From Roseibium sp. TrichSKD4 (GTDB lineage: Bacteria > Pseudomonadota > Alphaproteobacteria > Rhizobiales > Stappiaceae): 64,000 nt of DNA. The notes beneath the pieces were generated by a model. The model did no database searches. It saw only the letters and a program-made list of their open reading frames with translations, and was not told the DNA's origin. The number at the start of each line of letters is the position of its first letter. Position 1 is the first letter of the stretch. The position numbers and the translations under genes are program-made. Of the stretch, positions 36,444 through 45,176 are shown one piece after another. The stretch covers positions 3,394 to 67,393 of the forward strand of contig NZ_GL476301.1 in assembly GCF_000148725.1 (NCBI RefSeq). The letters are read 5' to 3'.

Positions 36444-37544
36444 TTAGCTGATCGCTGCGTCGGCAATGCGCTCTAGCCGTTCTTGTAGATCGTTGATGTC
36501 GACGATTGTGCTGGCAGTAAAAGCGCGGCCAATCGGGTCTTTGGTGAGTGCGGCTTCGTAGTGAAACCCGAGTGCTTTTGAGATCATGTAGTAATGGGGC
36601 GAGCCCATGCTGGGGCTGAACAGTTCGAGCAGATGGCCCTTTTGTTCTGCCCGATAAACAATATTGGTGAGCGCGGCGCCGTGTGCGCCAACGACAGCTG
36701 GCGCACCAAAAAACGTCTCGATTTGCTCTTTCAGTGACAAGGTTCCTGGGTCAAGGACCTTGAAACCGAATTTCTTTGCCAATTGAGACACTTCATCTTG
36801 GTTGCGGTAGACACGTCCGTTTGCTGCATTGCCTTGACGTAGGGCAAATACAGGGGCGCCTTGTTTAGGTGCTATCTTGTTCGTGAACTGTTTGGCGACC
36901 CATTCAATGGTGTGGCGCTGGTAATCAGCAGGGCACGGCACAAAGGCTTTGCCAACCTCGATAACTGCCTTGTTTCCCTGAACGATAACCTGCCTGTCCT
37001 CAAATACGCCAAGGTCCTGTGCCTGGCGAAAGAAAGGTGTTTCCGCTGCTTTTTGATTGATGAGCAGCGGTACCTCCTTATTCAGACCCGCGATCTCGAC
37101 GACGTAGAGCTTGCTCATAATCCGATTGATAAAATGGAAGTAATTGTCACCATGAAGATGGTGTAAAAGAATGGCGCTCGGGAGCTTTTGGGTGCTGCGT
37201 CCAAGATGATTGAAAAATCTCGGGTTTCTCTCCCGATCAGGTTTATCGCTGGTGCCCCAGATAACTTTGCCCTTGTTGAAGAGCAGGCCAAATTTTGGAT
37301 CTACAGTGCAAGGCGCGTTTGTTTCGTAAAGCGATTCTTGTTCCGGTTGGTCATTCCAGTTTTCCAGCCAAAGCCGCGCTTCGGTGGACATGTTTTCAGG
37401 AACCGGCAAGCTCTCTTTGTCGAATAGCTTGTGATAAATGCTTGTCAGGCAATCGTTAAACTGGGCAGACGGCCAGCACGTATCGATGGTGCCTTGAAAT
37501 GCCTTTCTTGCCTGATGATATCGAGCTCGGAGTGGATATGACAT
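36444..37544 (-). CDS. GT61 (DUF563) family glycosyltransferase
   Basis: A protein of about 366 residues with the GT61/DUF563 pattern. SAILLHHLHGDNYFHFINRI is the N-terminal family block, and PAVVGAHGAALTNIVY with LLELFSPSMGSPHYY the conserved C-terminal one. No signal peptide or membrane segment is evident. Such enzymes often build surface polysaccharides; the acceptor and sugar are unknown. I start it at the ATG at 37544, because the longer frame would run into idi. That leaves only 22 bp between two divergent start codons. The ribosome site (AAAG) is weak. Confidence 0.75.
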   Translation of the reverse strand: MSYPLRARYHQARKAFQGTIDTCWPSAQFNDCLTSIYHKLFDKESLPVPENMSTEARLWLENWNDQPEQESLYETNAPCTVDPKFGLLFNKGKVIWGTSDKPDRERNPRFFNHLGRSTQKLPSAILLHHLHGDNYFHFINRIMSKLYVVEIAGLNKEVPLLINQKAAETPFFRQAQDLGVFEDRQVIVQGNKAVIEVGKAFVPCPADYQRHTIEWVAKQFTNKIAPKQGAPVFALRQGNAANGRVYRNQDEVSQLAKKFGFKVLDPGTLSLKEQIETFFGAPAVVGAHGAALTNIVYRAEQKGHLLELFSPSMGSPHYYMISKALGFHYEAALTKDPIGRAFTASTIVDINDLQERLERIADAAIS

Positions 37545-37566
37545 CTTTATTGAAACGATCGGCTTT

Positions 37567-38103
37567 ATGAATACCAAAGTGCCCGAAGGCGTTATCACAA
37601 TTCCGGCAATTGCAGAAGATGGAACCTTGTATCCCGTCGAAAAACTCAAGGCTCACGTAGATGCCTTGTTTCATCTCGCTGTTTCTGTTTTCGTTTTTGA
37701 TGGGGACCATCTTCTTATCCAGCAACGGGCAGCGGACAAATATCATTGTGGCGGCCAGTGGGCGAATACCTGCTGCACGCATCCACATTGGGGCGAAAAC
37801 CTGCAGGATTGCGCTGAACGTAGATTGCAGGAAGAGCTTGGCTTTTCATTGCCGCTCACTGAAATGCGGGTGGAGGAATATTTTGCTGCCGTCGATGGCG
37901 GCCTTCATGAACATGAGCGTGTCACCCTGTATAGAGGGCAAGCTGACAAAGCGTTCTTGAAGGTGAGGCCAAATCAGGCCGAAGTTTCTCAAACACGATG
38001 GATTACTGCAGAAGAGCTAAAGCGGGAGATGGCTCACAGTCCCGAAGCGTTTACACCTTGGTTCCATATCTATTTGGATCGCTTCCCAACCTTGGTTCTG
38101 TGA
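37567..38103 (+). CDS. idi: Isopentenyl-diphosphate delta-isomerase, type I
   Basis: A 178-residue Nudix-fold isomerase. WANTCCTHPHWGE contains the catalytic cysteine and metal histidines, RRLQEELGF is the Nudix-derived helix with metal glutamates, and FTPWFHIYL closes the domain. It interconverts isopentenyl and dimethylallyl diphosphate for isoprenoid synthesis. In alphaproteobacteria idi often occurs with carotenoid or bacteriochlorophyll genes, but none is seen here. It starts 22 bp from the divergent GT61 gene. Confidence 0.93.
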   Translation: MNTKVPEGVITIPAIAEDGTLYPVEKLKAHVDALFHLAVSVFVFDGDHLLIQQRAADKYHCGGQWANTCCTHPHWGENLQDCAERRLQEELGFSLPLTEMRVEEYFAAVDGGLHEHERVTLYRGQADKAFLKVRPNQAEVSQTRWITAEELKREMAHSPEAFTPWFHIYLDRFPTLVL

Positions 38104-38371
38104 TGATGCTGTCAAATAACGGTAAGTGCCGTTGATGTTATCGAAAGTTTGCCGTTTCTTGTGTTCAGAGTCCCGTAGGGATATGTATAAGTTTCATTGT
38201 TCTTAGTTCTGATTCCGCAATGTCTCGACTGGCTTGTCCGGTGATCAGGGCTTCATTGGTTCGCGCTGAAAAACCCCTTAACTGATTGAAGAGTATGGAT
38301 ACCCATTGGGTTTTGGATGTGTGAATATGCCGGTTAGTTGATCCGAAGCACGCATTTTCTGGCATATTCTC
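38104..38371. other. Intergenic region between idi and the transposase
   Basis: No gene is seen. A small hairpin, AACGG/CCGTT (38118-38133), follows idi without a T run. CATTGGGTT occurs near 38315 and again near 39740 on the other side of the transposase, but it does not border matching inverted repeats. The left part of the insertion sequence probably begins within the last 30 or more bases. Confidence 0.4.
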
Positions 38372-39697
38372 ATGAGACCTTCAAAACGCAACAAACGGTG
38401 TGGCGATCTGTTCAAGGAACGCCTGGCCGCAATCATCGATATGAACCATTCGTTGGTGCGGCTGTCTGGTCTGATGCCTTGGGATGAATTTGATGCGGAG
38501 TTCGGCAGGCATTATCGCCCCTTGGGACGACCGGCCAAACCAACGCGTCTGATGGCCGGGCTGCACTTTCTCAAGCACATGTACGATCTTTCCGATGAAG
38601 AGACGGTTGAGCGTTGGGTTGAAAACCCCTACTGGCAGTCTTTCTGCGGTTTTGAGTTTTTCCAGCACCAATTCCCCATTGATCCCTCAACCATGACCCG
38701 CTGGCGCAAACGGATTGGTCCTGAGGGAATGGAAAAGCTTCTTTCTGCTACGGTAGGTGTTGCGATTGAGAGCGGGACGATCAAGAAGAGCAGCCTTGAG
38801 CGGGTCTTGGTTGATACGACCGTTCAACCCAAAGCCATTGCCCATCCCACCGATAGCCGTCTTTATCACAAGGCCTTGCAGCTTCTGGTGCGCCAGGCCA
38901 AGAGGGCCGGCATCATCTTGCGTCGCAGCCATACCAGAGTTGCCAAAAAGGCGGCCTTGATGGCGGGCCGTTATGCCCATGCCAAACAGTTCAAGCGGAT
39001 GCGCCGGGAACTCAAAAAGCTGAAGACCTATCTGGGCCGGGTCTATCGCGACATCTCCCGCAAGATCGCAGGCAACGAAGGTCTTGAGCACCGGTTCTCC
39101 CGTCTGCTGGGACTGGTGGAGCGGCTTCTGGCCCAGACCCCCAAGGACAAAAACAAGATTTATTCCATGCATGCGCCGGAAGTGGCCTGTATTGCCAAGG
39201 GCAAGGCGCGAACACCTTACGAGTTCGGGGCCAAGGTTGGCATTGCCACGACCAATCGGGAAGGATTGGTTCTTGCGGCGAGGGCTTTTGAGGGCAATCC
39301 CTATGATGGGCACACCTTGAATGACACCATCAGTCAGGCTGAGAAAGTCTGCGGCACCAAAGCTGAGCGTGTCTATGTGGACCGTGGCTATCGGGGGCAT
39401 GATTATGAGGGCGACGCCAAGGTCATGATCTCCGGCCAGAAGCGCGGGCTGACGGCACAGATGAAGCGTGAGCTGAAACGACGATCAGCGATCGAGGCCA
39501 CCATCGGCCACATGAAAACAGATGGACGACTTGACCGGAACTTCCTCAATGGCAAAAATGGCGATGCCATCAACGCCCTGCTGGCCGCAGCCGGTCATAA
39601 CCTGCGTCTGATCCTCAATGCACTGATCATTTTGCTGCTCTGGATCACAAACCCCATCCCCAAACCGGTCAAATCGAATATTTGCGTATTGCTTCGG
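38343..39697 (+). mobile_element. IS5-type insertion sequence, approximate extent
   Basis: The element is defined by the intact DDE transposase gene. Its ends are uncertain. The best inverted pair I can find is CCGAAGCA-CGCA at 38343-38354 and, reversed, CCGAAGCA-(3 bases)-CGCA at 39683-39697, an imperfect match with a 3-base gap. No convincing target-site duplication flanks these positions. It separates idi from the antiporter gene; neither neighbour is visibly broken. Confidence 0.5.
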
Positions 39698-39721
39698 CCA
39701 CGCGCAACATCAATGGCTTAG
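38372..39721 (+). CDS. IS5-family DDE transposase
   Basis: A 449-residue transposase with no stop or frameshift. An N-terminal IS5-type domain (LMAGLHFLKHMYDLSDEE, PSTMTRWRKRIG) precedes the DDE core: Asp148 in VLVDTTVQPKA, a second Asp in YVDRGYRGHD and Glu in RRSAIEATIGHMK. The middle is a basic, helical insertion. The last 15 or so residues (beyond PKPVKSN) run past the putative right end and may be host-encoded read-through. It is likely able to mobilise the element. Confidence 0.88.
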   Translation: MRPSKRNKRCGDLFKERLAAIIDMNHSLVRLSGLMPWDEFDAEFGRHYRPLGRPAKPTRLMAGLHFLKHMYDLSDEETVERWVENPYWQSFCGFEFFQHQFPIDPSTMTRWRKRIGPEGMEKLLSATVGVAIESGTIKKSSLERVLVDTTVQPKAIAHPTDSRLYHKALQLLVRQAKRAGIILRRSHTRVAKKAALMAGRYAHAKQFKRMRRELKKLKTYLGRVYRDISRKIAGNEGLEHRFSRLLGLVERLLAQTPKDKNKIYSMHAPEVACIAKGKARTPYEFGAKVGIATTNREGLVLAARAFEGNPYDGHTLNDTISQAEKVCGTKAERVYVDRGYRGHDYEGDAKVMISGQKRGLTAQMKRELKRRSAIEATIGHMKTDGRLDRNFLNGKNGDAINALLAAAGHNLRLILNALIILLLWITNPIPKPVKSNICVLLRPRATSMA

Positions 39722-39804
39722 ACGTTGTTCAGGGCGGACTCATTGGGTTGCGGTGGCAATCGCCTTATACTACGCGCTGCTGTAAGGGCAGCTCGGGAGC
39801 GGAA

Positions 39805-41064
39805 ATGGCTACTGGCTTGTTGTTGTTGGCGTTTTTTACGGTCAGTTATACGCTGATCGCCAAACGACTATCTGCCACCGTTATTACAGCCCCAATGGTT
39901 TTCCTGGGTTTTGGGGTGCTCATTTCCGTTAGCGGATTGATGCCCACGGATGATGCTGAGGGTCTGTTGCACATCGTTGCAGAACTGGCCCTCATCATTC
40001 TTCTATTTTTGGATGCTGCGCAAATCGACCTGAAGTCTCTTCGGACCAATTACATTTGGCCATTGAGAATGTTGCTCATCGGATTGCCGCTCTCTGTGCT
40101 GTTGGGCACCTTGGCATTTTGGCCCATTCTTGGGGGAGAGCTTCCATTGGTGGCGATTGCGCTTCTTGCGGCGATTTTGGCCCCCACTGATGCTGCACTT
40201 GGTCAGGCTGTTGTTACGAATGAGGCAGTTCCAGGTAGAGTGCGGCGCGGATTGATTGTTGAAAGCGGTCTCAATGACGGATTGGCTCTTCCGGTTATCT
40301 TGCTGTTCGCCAGTTTGAGTGCGAGCGCCATGCAGGAAGAGGGGGCAAACTGGTTGCTTTTCGGAGTAAGCCAGATTGTGCTTGGTCCCCTTGTTGGCGG
40401 AATTGTGGGCTGGATTGCCGGGCAGATGTTCCTTGCAGCTAAACGCCGCAAACTCACATCTCAACACATTGAGGGAATAGGTGCGATTGCACTGGCCTGT
40501 GCGTGCTACTTGCTGGCAGATCTTGTGGGTGGCAACGGCTTTATCTCTGCTTTTGTTGCCGGGCTCATGTTCGGAAATACGGTGAAGGGTCAGTGTCCGT
40601 TCATTTATGAGTTTACCGAAGAAGAAGGTCAGATGCTGACATGGAGTGCCTTCTTCTTAATCGGGTTGGCTCTTGTGCCACATGCTGTTCAGCACCTTGA
40701 CCTGACAACGCTTGGCCTCATCTGCATCAGCTTGTTTGTTGTGCGCCCCTTGGCGATCTGGATCTCGCTCATCGGCACGAAATCATTGCCGGAAACGCGA
40801 TTGTTCTTCGGCTGGTTTGGGCCTCGTGGTCTAGCAACCGCACTGTTTGCCTTGTTGATCGTTGAGCAGATCGACCCGGAACTCGGTGAGACAATCCTTA
40901 ACTTTGCAGTCAATGCGGTGTGGATCAGTGTCGTGCTTCACGGTGTGAGCGCCGTGCCGGGCGCCCATTGGTATGCGGCGCGGATTAACACCCGCTCCAA
41001 CCCAGCCGAATTGATTGATCTACCAGCTATGAAGCCGGACGAGCCTCAGGCTGTCTCTGAATAG
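39805..41064 (+). CDS. CPA1-type Na+/H+ (cation/proton) antiporter
   Basis: A 419-residue membrane protein with about 12 hydrophobic segments. LAPTDAALGQAVVTNEAVP and ESGLNDGLALPVILLF carry the membrane aspartates of CPA1 antiporters (TD and ND). The start is the ATG at 39805 behind CGGGAGCGG; the longer frame runs back into the IS element. It would exchange Na+ or K+ for protons at the inner membrane, useful in seawater. It lies 51 bp before the Rieske operon on the same strand and might share a transcript. Confidence 0.85.
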   Translation: MATGLLLLAFFTVSYTLIAKRLSATVITAPMVFLGFGVLISVSGLMPTDDAEGLLHIVAELALIILLFLDAAQIDLKSLRTNYIWPLRMLLIGLPLSVLLGTLAFWPILGGELPLVAIALLAAILAPTDAALGQAVVTNEAVPGRVRRGLIVESGLNDGLALPVILLFASLSASAMQEEGANWLLFGVSQIVLGPLVGGIVGWIAGQMFLAAKRRKLTSQHIEGIGAIALACACYLLADLVGGNGFISAFVAGLMFGNTVKGQCPFIYEFTEEEGQMLTWSAFFLIGLALVPHAVQHLDLTTLGLICISLFVVRPLAIWISLIGTKSLPETRLFFGWFGPRGLATALFALLIVEQIDPELGETILNFAVNAVWISVVLHGVSAVPGAHWYAARINTRSNPAELIDLPAMKPDEPQAVSE

Positions 41065-41115
41065 GCGCGCGTTAAAACACCTGGTCCCATGTGGCTCGGT
41101 ATGAGGGAGAAATAG

Positions 41116-42726
41116 ATGACGCCACAATCCTTAGCCAAACTAAGCTCATTGCATGATCGGAAACCGCAATATGCCTTGGTTGGCGAGGTTGATCTTGTCG
41201 TGGTCCGGTTTGATGAAGAGGTGTCGGTTTTTTACGGACGGTGCCTTCACCGCGGCGCATTGATGTCTGATGGATTTGTTAAAGACAACAACCTGATCTG
41301 CGGTGTGTACTACTGGGACTATCGGGTCGATACTGGCGTTTCAGAATACAACAACGCAGAGGTTCTGCCCAAATTTCAGTCATGGATTGAAGGTGATGAC
41401 GTTTTAGTTGATGCCGACGAGATTGCAGCGTGGGCAGAAGCAAATCCGCAACCCTTCGATCGTGACGCTTATCTTGGGCTTTATGCCGATACAAGCCATG
41501 GTACGGAAGAAGAGCCATACACTGGCTTGATCCAAAGGTATGCGCGCGAGGGATTGTCGAAAACAGGGCATCACGGTGTAGTCGATGCCATGGGGGTGCC
41601 GCGTGGCCAGTTACCGGACTGGGATGACATTCAGATTCTGACTGCGCAGCTTCATCGCATGCCGCTGCTGGATGACGAGGCTGTCGGGACCGAAATTGTC
41701 ATTGGCCCGAACGCCAAAAAACCTTTGAAACTGGCAATCCCGCTGATGGTTTCGGACATGAGCTACGGGGCCTTGTCGGAACCTGCAAAGCTCGCGCTCG
41801 CCCGTGGTGCAGAGCTTGCCGGAACCGGGATATGTTCGGGCGAAGGCGGTATGTTGCCTGAAGAGCAGGAAGCCAATTCCCGATATTTCTATGAACTTGC
41901 ATCCGGTCGCTTCGGATTTGAATGGGACAAGCTGGCGAAGGTTCAAGCCTTTCACTTTAAAGGTGGGCAGGGTGCGAAAACCGGAACTGGTGGGCATCTT
42001 CCCGGCAACAAGGTGAAAGGCAAGATTGCTCAAGTTCGTGGCTTGAACCAAGGCGAGGCTGCGATCTCGCCATCCCGTTTTCCTGATTGGGCTGACATTT
42101 CTCAAATCAGGGAATTTGCAGATGAAGTGCGCAGTCGAACTGGCGGCATTCCGGTCGGCTACAAGCTGTCCGCGCAGCATGTCGAAAAAGATATAGATGC
42201 GGCTCTGGAAGTGGGCGTTGACTATATCATTCTCGATGGTCGTGGTGGCGGTACGGGCGCTGCGCCGATTATCTTTCGAGATAACATATCTGTTCCGACC
42301 ATTCCGGCTTTGGCTCGCGCTCGGCGCCACCTGGATAGTTTGGGGCGGAAAGATGTGACCCTTGTGATTACCGGAGGTTTGCGTAAGCCCGCTGACTTCA
42401 TAAAGGCTCTGGCACTTGGCGCGGATGCTATCGCTCTTTCCAACTCCGCTATGCAGGCAATTGGCTGTCTTGCAATGCGCGCCTGCCATACGAACAACTG
42501 CCCGGTTGGAATTGCCAGCCAGAAACCGCATTTGGTCAACCGGTTGGTCGTTGAAAAGTCTGCCCGTCAACTAACAAACTTTTTTGAGGCATCTGTAGAA
42601 CTCATGCAGGTGATGGCTCGCGCCTGCGGACACCGTCACTTGTCTGACTTCAATTTGGACGATCTTACGACCTGGAAGAAGGACATTTCAGAGCTGTCTG
42701 GTGTCCCATTCGGCGGGTTGGCTTAA
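41116..42726 (+). CDS. Glutamate-synthase-like FMN/3Fe-4S protein with N-terminal Rieske-like domain
   Basis: A 536-residue fusion. Residues 1-105 resemble a Rieske [2Fe-2S] domain: Cys43-x-His45, then Cys62, but the fourth ligand expected at 65 is Tyr (CGVYYWDYR; TAC where CAC would give His). Residues about 150-530 are a GltB-type FMN barrel with SEGEGGM-like and GGQGAKTGTGGHLPG motifs and a 3Fe-4S triad Cys451-x5-Cys457-x4-Cys462. It lacks the glutaminase domain of true glutamate synthase. It heads the three-Rieske operon; the substrate is unknown. Start ATG follows GAGGGAGAAATAG. Confidence 0.82.
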   Translation: MTPQSLAKLSSLHDRKPQYALVGEVDLVVVRFDEEVSVFYGRCLHRGALMSDGFVKDNNLICGVYYWDYRVDTGVSEYNNAEVLPKFQSWIEGDDVLVDADEIAAWAEANPQPFDRDAYLGLYADTSHGTEEEPYTGLIQRYAREGLSKTGHHGVVDAMGVPRGQLPDWDDIQILTAQLHRMPLLDDEAVGTEIVIGPNAKKPLKLAIPLMVSDMSYGALSEPAKLALARGAELAGTGICSGEGGMLPEEQEANSRYFYELASGRFGFEWDKLAKVQAFHFKGGQGAKTGTGGHLPGNKVKGKIAQVRGLNQGEAAISPSRFPDWADISQIREFADEVRSRTGGIPVGYKLSAQHVEKDIDAALEVGVDYIILDGRGGGTGAAPIIFRDNISVPTIPALARARRHLDSLGRKDVTLVITGGLRKPADFIKALALGADAIALSNSAMQAIGCLAMRACHTNNCPVGIASQKPHLVNRLVVEKSARQLTNFFEASVELMQVMARACGHRHLSDFNLDDLTTWKKDISELSGVPFGGLA

Positions 42727-42746
42727 GGGCAGGTGGAGACATTTTC

Positions 42747-44723
42747 ATGACCACGCAGAATGTTGAATGGATCTCGGTTGGCCGGGTCGAGGATTTGCCG
42801 GAAGGGCGAGTGAAAACGGTTACGGCCCGCACGACCTCTATTTGCCTGTCACATTTTGACGGCCAATGGGCGGCGATGGACAACAAATGCCCTCACCAGG
42901 GCGGGCCTCTCGGGGAAGGGTCTATCGAAAAGGGGGAAGGCGGTAAGTGCTGGATCCGCTGTCCATGGCATGGGTGGGATTTTGACCCTCTCACAGGTGC
43001 GCCTCCCGGTGGCCATGAGGATACCGGCCAGACGCTCTATCCGGTTAAAGTTGAGGCGGGCGAGATCTTTATCGGTCTTGAACCTGAACCTGCCCGTGAG
43101 CGCACTGTGACTGATGTCATGGCCGAAACGATGGTCAACTGGGGTGTGAAGCGGGTGTTTGGAATGGTTGGTCATTCCAATCTCGGATTGGCGGAAGCTC
43201 TTCGGACGCAAACCATCAAAGGTACACTTGGCTATGTTGGCATTCGCCATGAAGGGGCTGCTTCTTTTGCGGCATCTGCCTACGGCAAATTAACCGGTAA
43301 ACCGGCTGCGTGCCTGGCAATTGCGGGGCCGGGGGCAACCAACCTTCTAACCGGCCTTTGGGATGCCAAGGTCGATCGGGCCCCCGTCCTTGCTCTGACG
43401 GGTCAGGTTCAGACCCAGGTTTTCGGGCCAGGGGCCTTCCAGGATATCGACTTGAAATCTGCGTTTCAGGCAGTGTCGAAGTTTTCTCAGCCTGTTCTGT
43501 CGTCTTCGGACCACGGGGAGCTGATGTCGCTGGCGCTCAAAAACGCGATTGTTCAACGGGACGTCGCCCACCTTATTTTTCCCGATGATGTGCAAACGGT
43601 TCCAAGCGAGGCAAAAGCCAAGGGTCCTGAAGGGCGCATGGGCGGGAATGTCGTCGTGCCCAATGCCAATGATGTTTCATCAGCTGCAAAAATGCTGAAC
43701 AGTGCCAAACGTCCGATCATTGTCCTTGGTTATGGTGCAATTGAAGCACGCGATAAGGTGATTGCGCTTGCCGAAAAGATCGGCGCACCTGTGCTGACGA
43801 CATTCAAGGGCAAGGGGCTGATTTCAGACACCCATCCAAATGCTGCGGGTGTGTTGGGCCGGTCGGGGACACCGATTGCCAGCTGGTTCATGAACGAATC
43901 CGATTTGATTCTGTCACTTGGGTCCTCCTTTGCCAATCACACCGGAATTGAACCCTCAAAGCCGATCATTCAGGTCGACTTTGAGCAAATGCAGCTTGGT
44001 AAGTTTCATCCGGTCACGCTGCCAGTCTGGGGTGAAATTGGGGCGTTTTGCGATGCGATTGCGCCAACAGTGTCGAGAGACCCGGACGCACCGGATCAGA
44101 TTACTGAACTGGTGGAGCGCTGGGAAATCTGGCGTAAGGAAAAAGAGGCTCGACTCGCCGAGGATCATGGCTCTGGTGTTCATTCTGCCTCTGTTTTCAA
44201 GGTCTTGACTGAACTCGCGCCAGAAGATGCGATTATCCCGGTGGATGTTGGCAACAACACCTACTCCTTCGGGCGCTATTTTGAGCCAAAGGGGCAGCGT
44301 ATCTTGATGTCCGGCTATCTCGGTTCCATCGGTTTCAGCTTTCCTGCTGCTCTCGGAGCATGGTGCGCGACACAGGACTTTGCAGATTACAAAGGCCGAA
44401 AAGTAATCTCCATTTCAGGCGATGGAGGCTTTGGGCAATATGCGATGGAGTTCAACACCGCGGTCAAATACGGGATGAACATCACGCATATCCTTTTAAA
44501 TAACAGCCAGCTTGGCAAGATCTCGAAAGAGCAAAAGGCAGGCGAGTGGCCAGTGTGGGAAACAAACCTTACCAACCCATCTTTCGCAGCTTTTGCCCGA
44601 CTATGCGGTGGACATGGCACACGTGTAACAGAGGCGGGGCAGCTGCATGATGCGATTGCAGAAGCCCTTGCCCATGACGGCCCGTCGCTGGTGGAGATCA
44701 TAACGGACCCCGAACTCGTTTAA
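42747..44723 (+). CDS. ThDP-dependent 2-oxoacid oxidase/decarboxylase-like enzyme with N-terminal Rieske domain
   Basis: A 658-residue fusion. Residues 1-112 are a complete Rieske ferredoxin-like domain (Cys48, His50, Cys72, His75). Residues 118-658 are a ThDP enzyme of the PoxB/acetolactate synthase family: activating Glu169 in IRHEGAASFAASAYG, GPGATNLLTGL, and the ThDP-Mg motif GDG (558-560) to NN (585-586). Glu169 separates it from glyoxylate carboligase, which has Val there. A likely reaction is oxidative decarboxylation of a 2-oxoacid with electrons passed to the attached cluster. This domain pairing is unfamiliar to me. It lies 20 bases after the GltB-like gene. Confidence 0.83.
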   Translation: MTTQNVEWISVGRVEDLPEGRVKTVTARTTSICLSHFDGQWAAMDNKCPHQGGPLGEGSIEKGEGGKCWIRCPWHGWDFDPLTGAPPGGHEDTGQTLYPVKVEAGEIFIGLEPEPARERTVTDVMAETMVNWGVKRVFGMVGHSNLGLAEALRTQTIKGTLGYVGIRHEGAASFAASAYGKLTGKPAACLAIAGPGATNLLTGLWDAKVDRAPVLALTGQVQTQVFGPGAFQDIDLKSAFQAVSKFSQPVLSSSDHGELMSLALKNAIVQRDVAHLIFPDDVQTVPSEAKAKGPEGRMGGNVVVPNANDVSSAAKMLNSAKRPIIVLGYGAIEARDKVIALAEKIGAPVLTTFKGKGLISDTHPNAAGVLGRSGTPIASWFMNESDLILSLGSSFANHTGIEPSKPIIQVDFEQMQLGKFHPVTLPVWGEIGAFCDAIAPTVSRDPDAPDQITELVERWEIWRKEKEARLAEDHGSGVHSASVFKVLTELAPEDAIIPVDVGNNTYSFGRYFEPKGQRILMSGYLGSIGFSFPAALGAWCATQDFADYKGRKVISISGDGGFGQYAMEFNTAVKYGMNITHILLNNSQLGKISKEQKAGEWPVWETNLTNPSFAAFARLCGGHGTRVTEAGQLHDAIAEALAHDGPSLVEIITDPELV

Positions 44724-44784
44724 GTCCAAGCGAGGCGGATGATATCAGTGCCGGTATTTCTGAGTGGTACGAAAAGGAAAGACA

Positions 44785-45018
44785 ATGACGACAGCCATGC
44801 TTTTGGTGATGTGGGTTCAGTATTACCTTTATGTCGGAGCAGGTGTTGCGCTTGTCTTTCTGCTTTTCGGAATGGACCGGATCGACGCGTCAGCTCATGG
44901 AAGCTATGCGTTCCGTCCGCTTTTGATCCCTGGAATTTGTCTGTTATGGCCGTTGGTTCTTTATCGCTGGTTGCAGCTGGAGCGCGCCCAAAGTTCAGAA
45001 GAGGGGAAAGCAAAATGA
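44785..45018 (+). CDS. Small two-helix membrane protein
   Basis: A 77-residue protein with two hydrophobic segments (about residues 4-29 and 44-60) separated by a polar GMDRIDASAHGSY stretch. The ATG at 44785 has AAAAGGAAAG upstream. Its stop overlaps the next start (ATGA), and it lies 61 bases after the ThDP gene. I do not recognise the family. Size and position suggest an accessory subunit or anchor for the membrane complex encoded downstream. Confidence 0.7.
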   Translation: MTTAMLLVMWVQYYLYVGAGVALVFLLFGMDRIDASAHGSYAFRPLLIPGICLLWPLVLYRWLQLERAQSSEEGKAK

Positions 45019-45176
45019 AGCGGCCTCATCGAACAGTTCACGCCCGTCTCTGGCTCGTTCTGGCATGGGCGCTTCCAGTTGTGTTTCTTGGGGTAATGGC
45101 CTTGAAACAGACCGCGCCCAATAATCGGCCAGCGGTACTTCTGGAAGCACCTTCAGACACTGGAGGGCAACAATGA
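45015..45176 (+). CDS. Very small single-helix membrane protein
   Basis: A 53-residue protein with a basic N-terminus (MKRPHRTVHAR), one membrane segment (LWLVLAWALPVVFLGVMAL) and a short polar tail. It is bounded by ATGA overlaps at 45015 and 45173, so it is almost certainly translated as part of the operon. The family is not recognised. Small single-span subunits of this kind are common in cytochrome complexes, which fits the cytochrome-like gene that follows. Confidence 0.7.
   Translation: MKRPHRTVHARLWLVLAWALPVVFLGVMALKQTAPNNRPAVLLEAPSDTGGQQ

Noticed and set aside
38310-39750. CATTGGGTT on both sides of the transposase as a 9-bp target duplication
   Set aside because: The sequences inside these copies are not inverted repeats of each other, and IS5-type elements make shorter duplications.
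41116-42726. True glutamate synthase large subunit
   Set aside because: The glutaminase domain and the C-terminal GltB domain are missing and no GltD-like small subunit lies nearby.
42747-44723. Glyoxylate carboligase or sulfoacetaldehyde acetyltransferase
   Set aside because: Glu169 is present where glyoxylate carboligase has Val, and there is no phosphotransacetylase gene or other taurine-pathway gene beside it.
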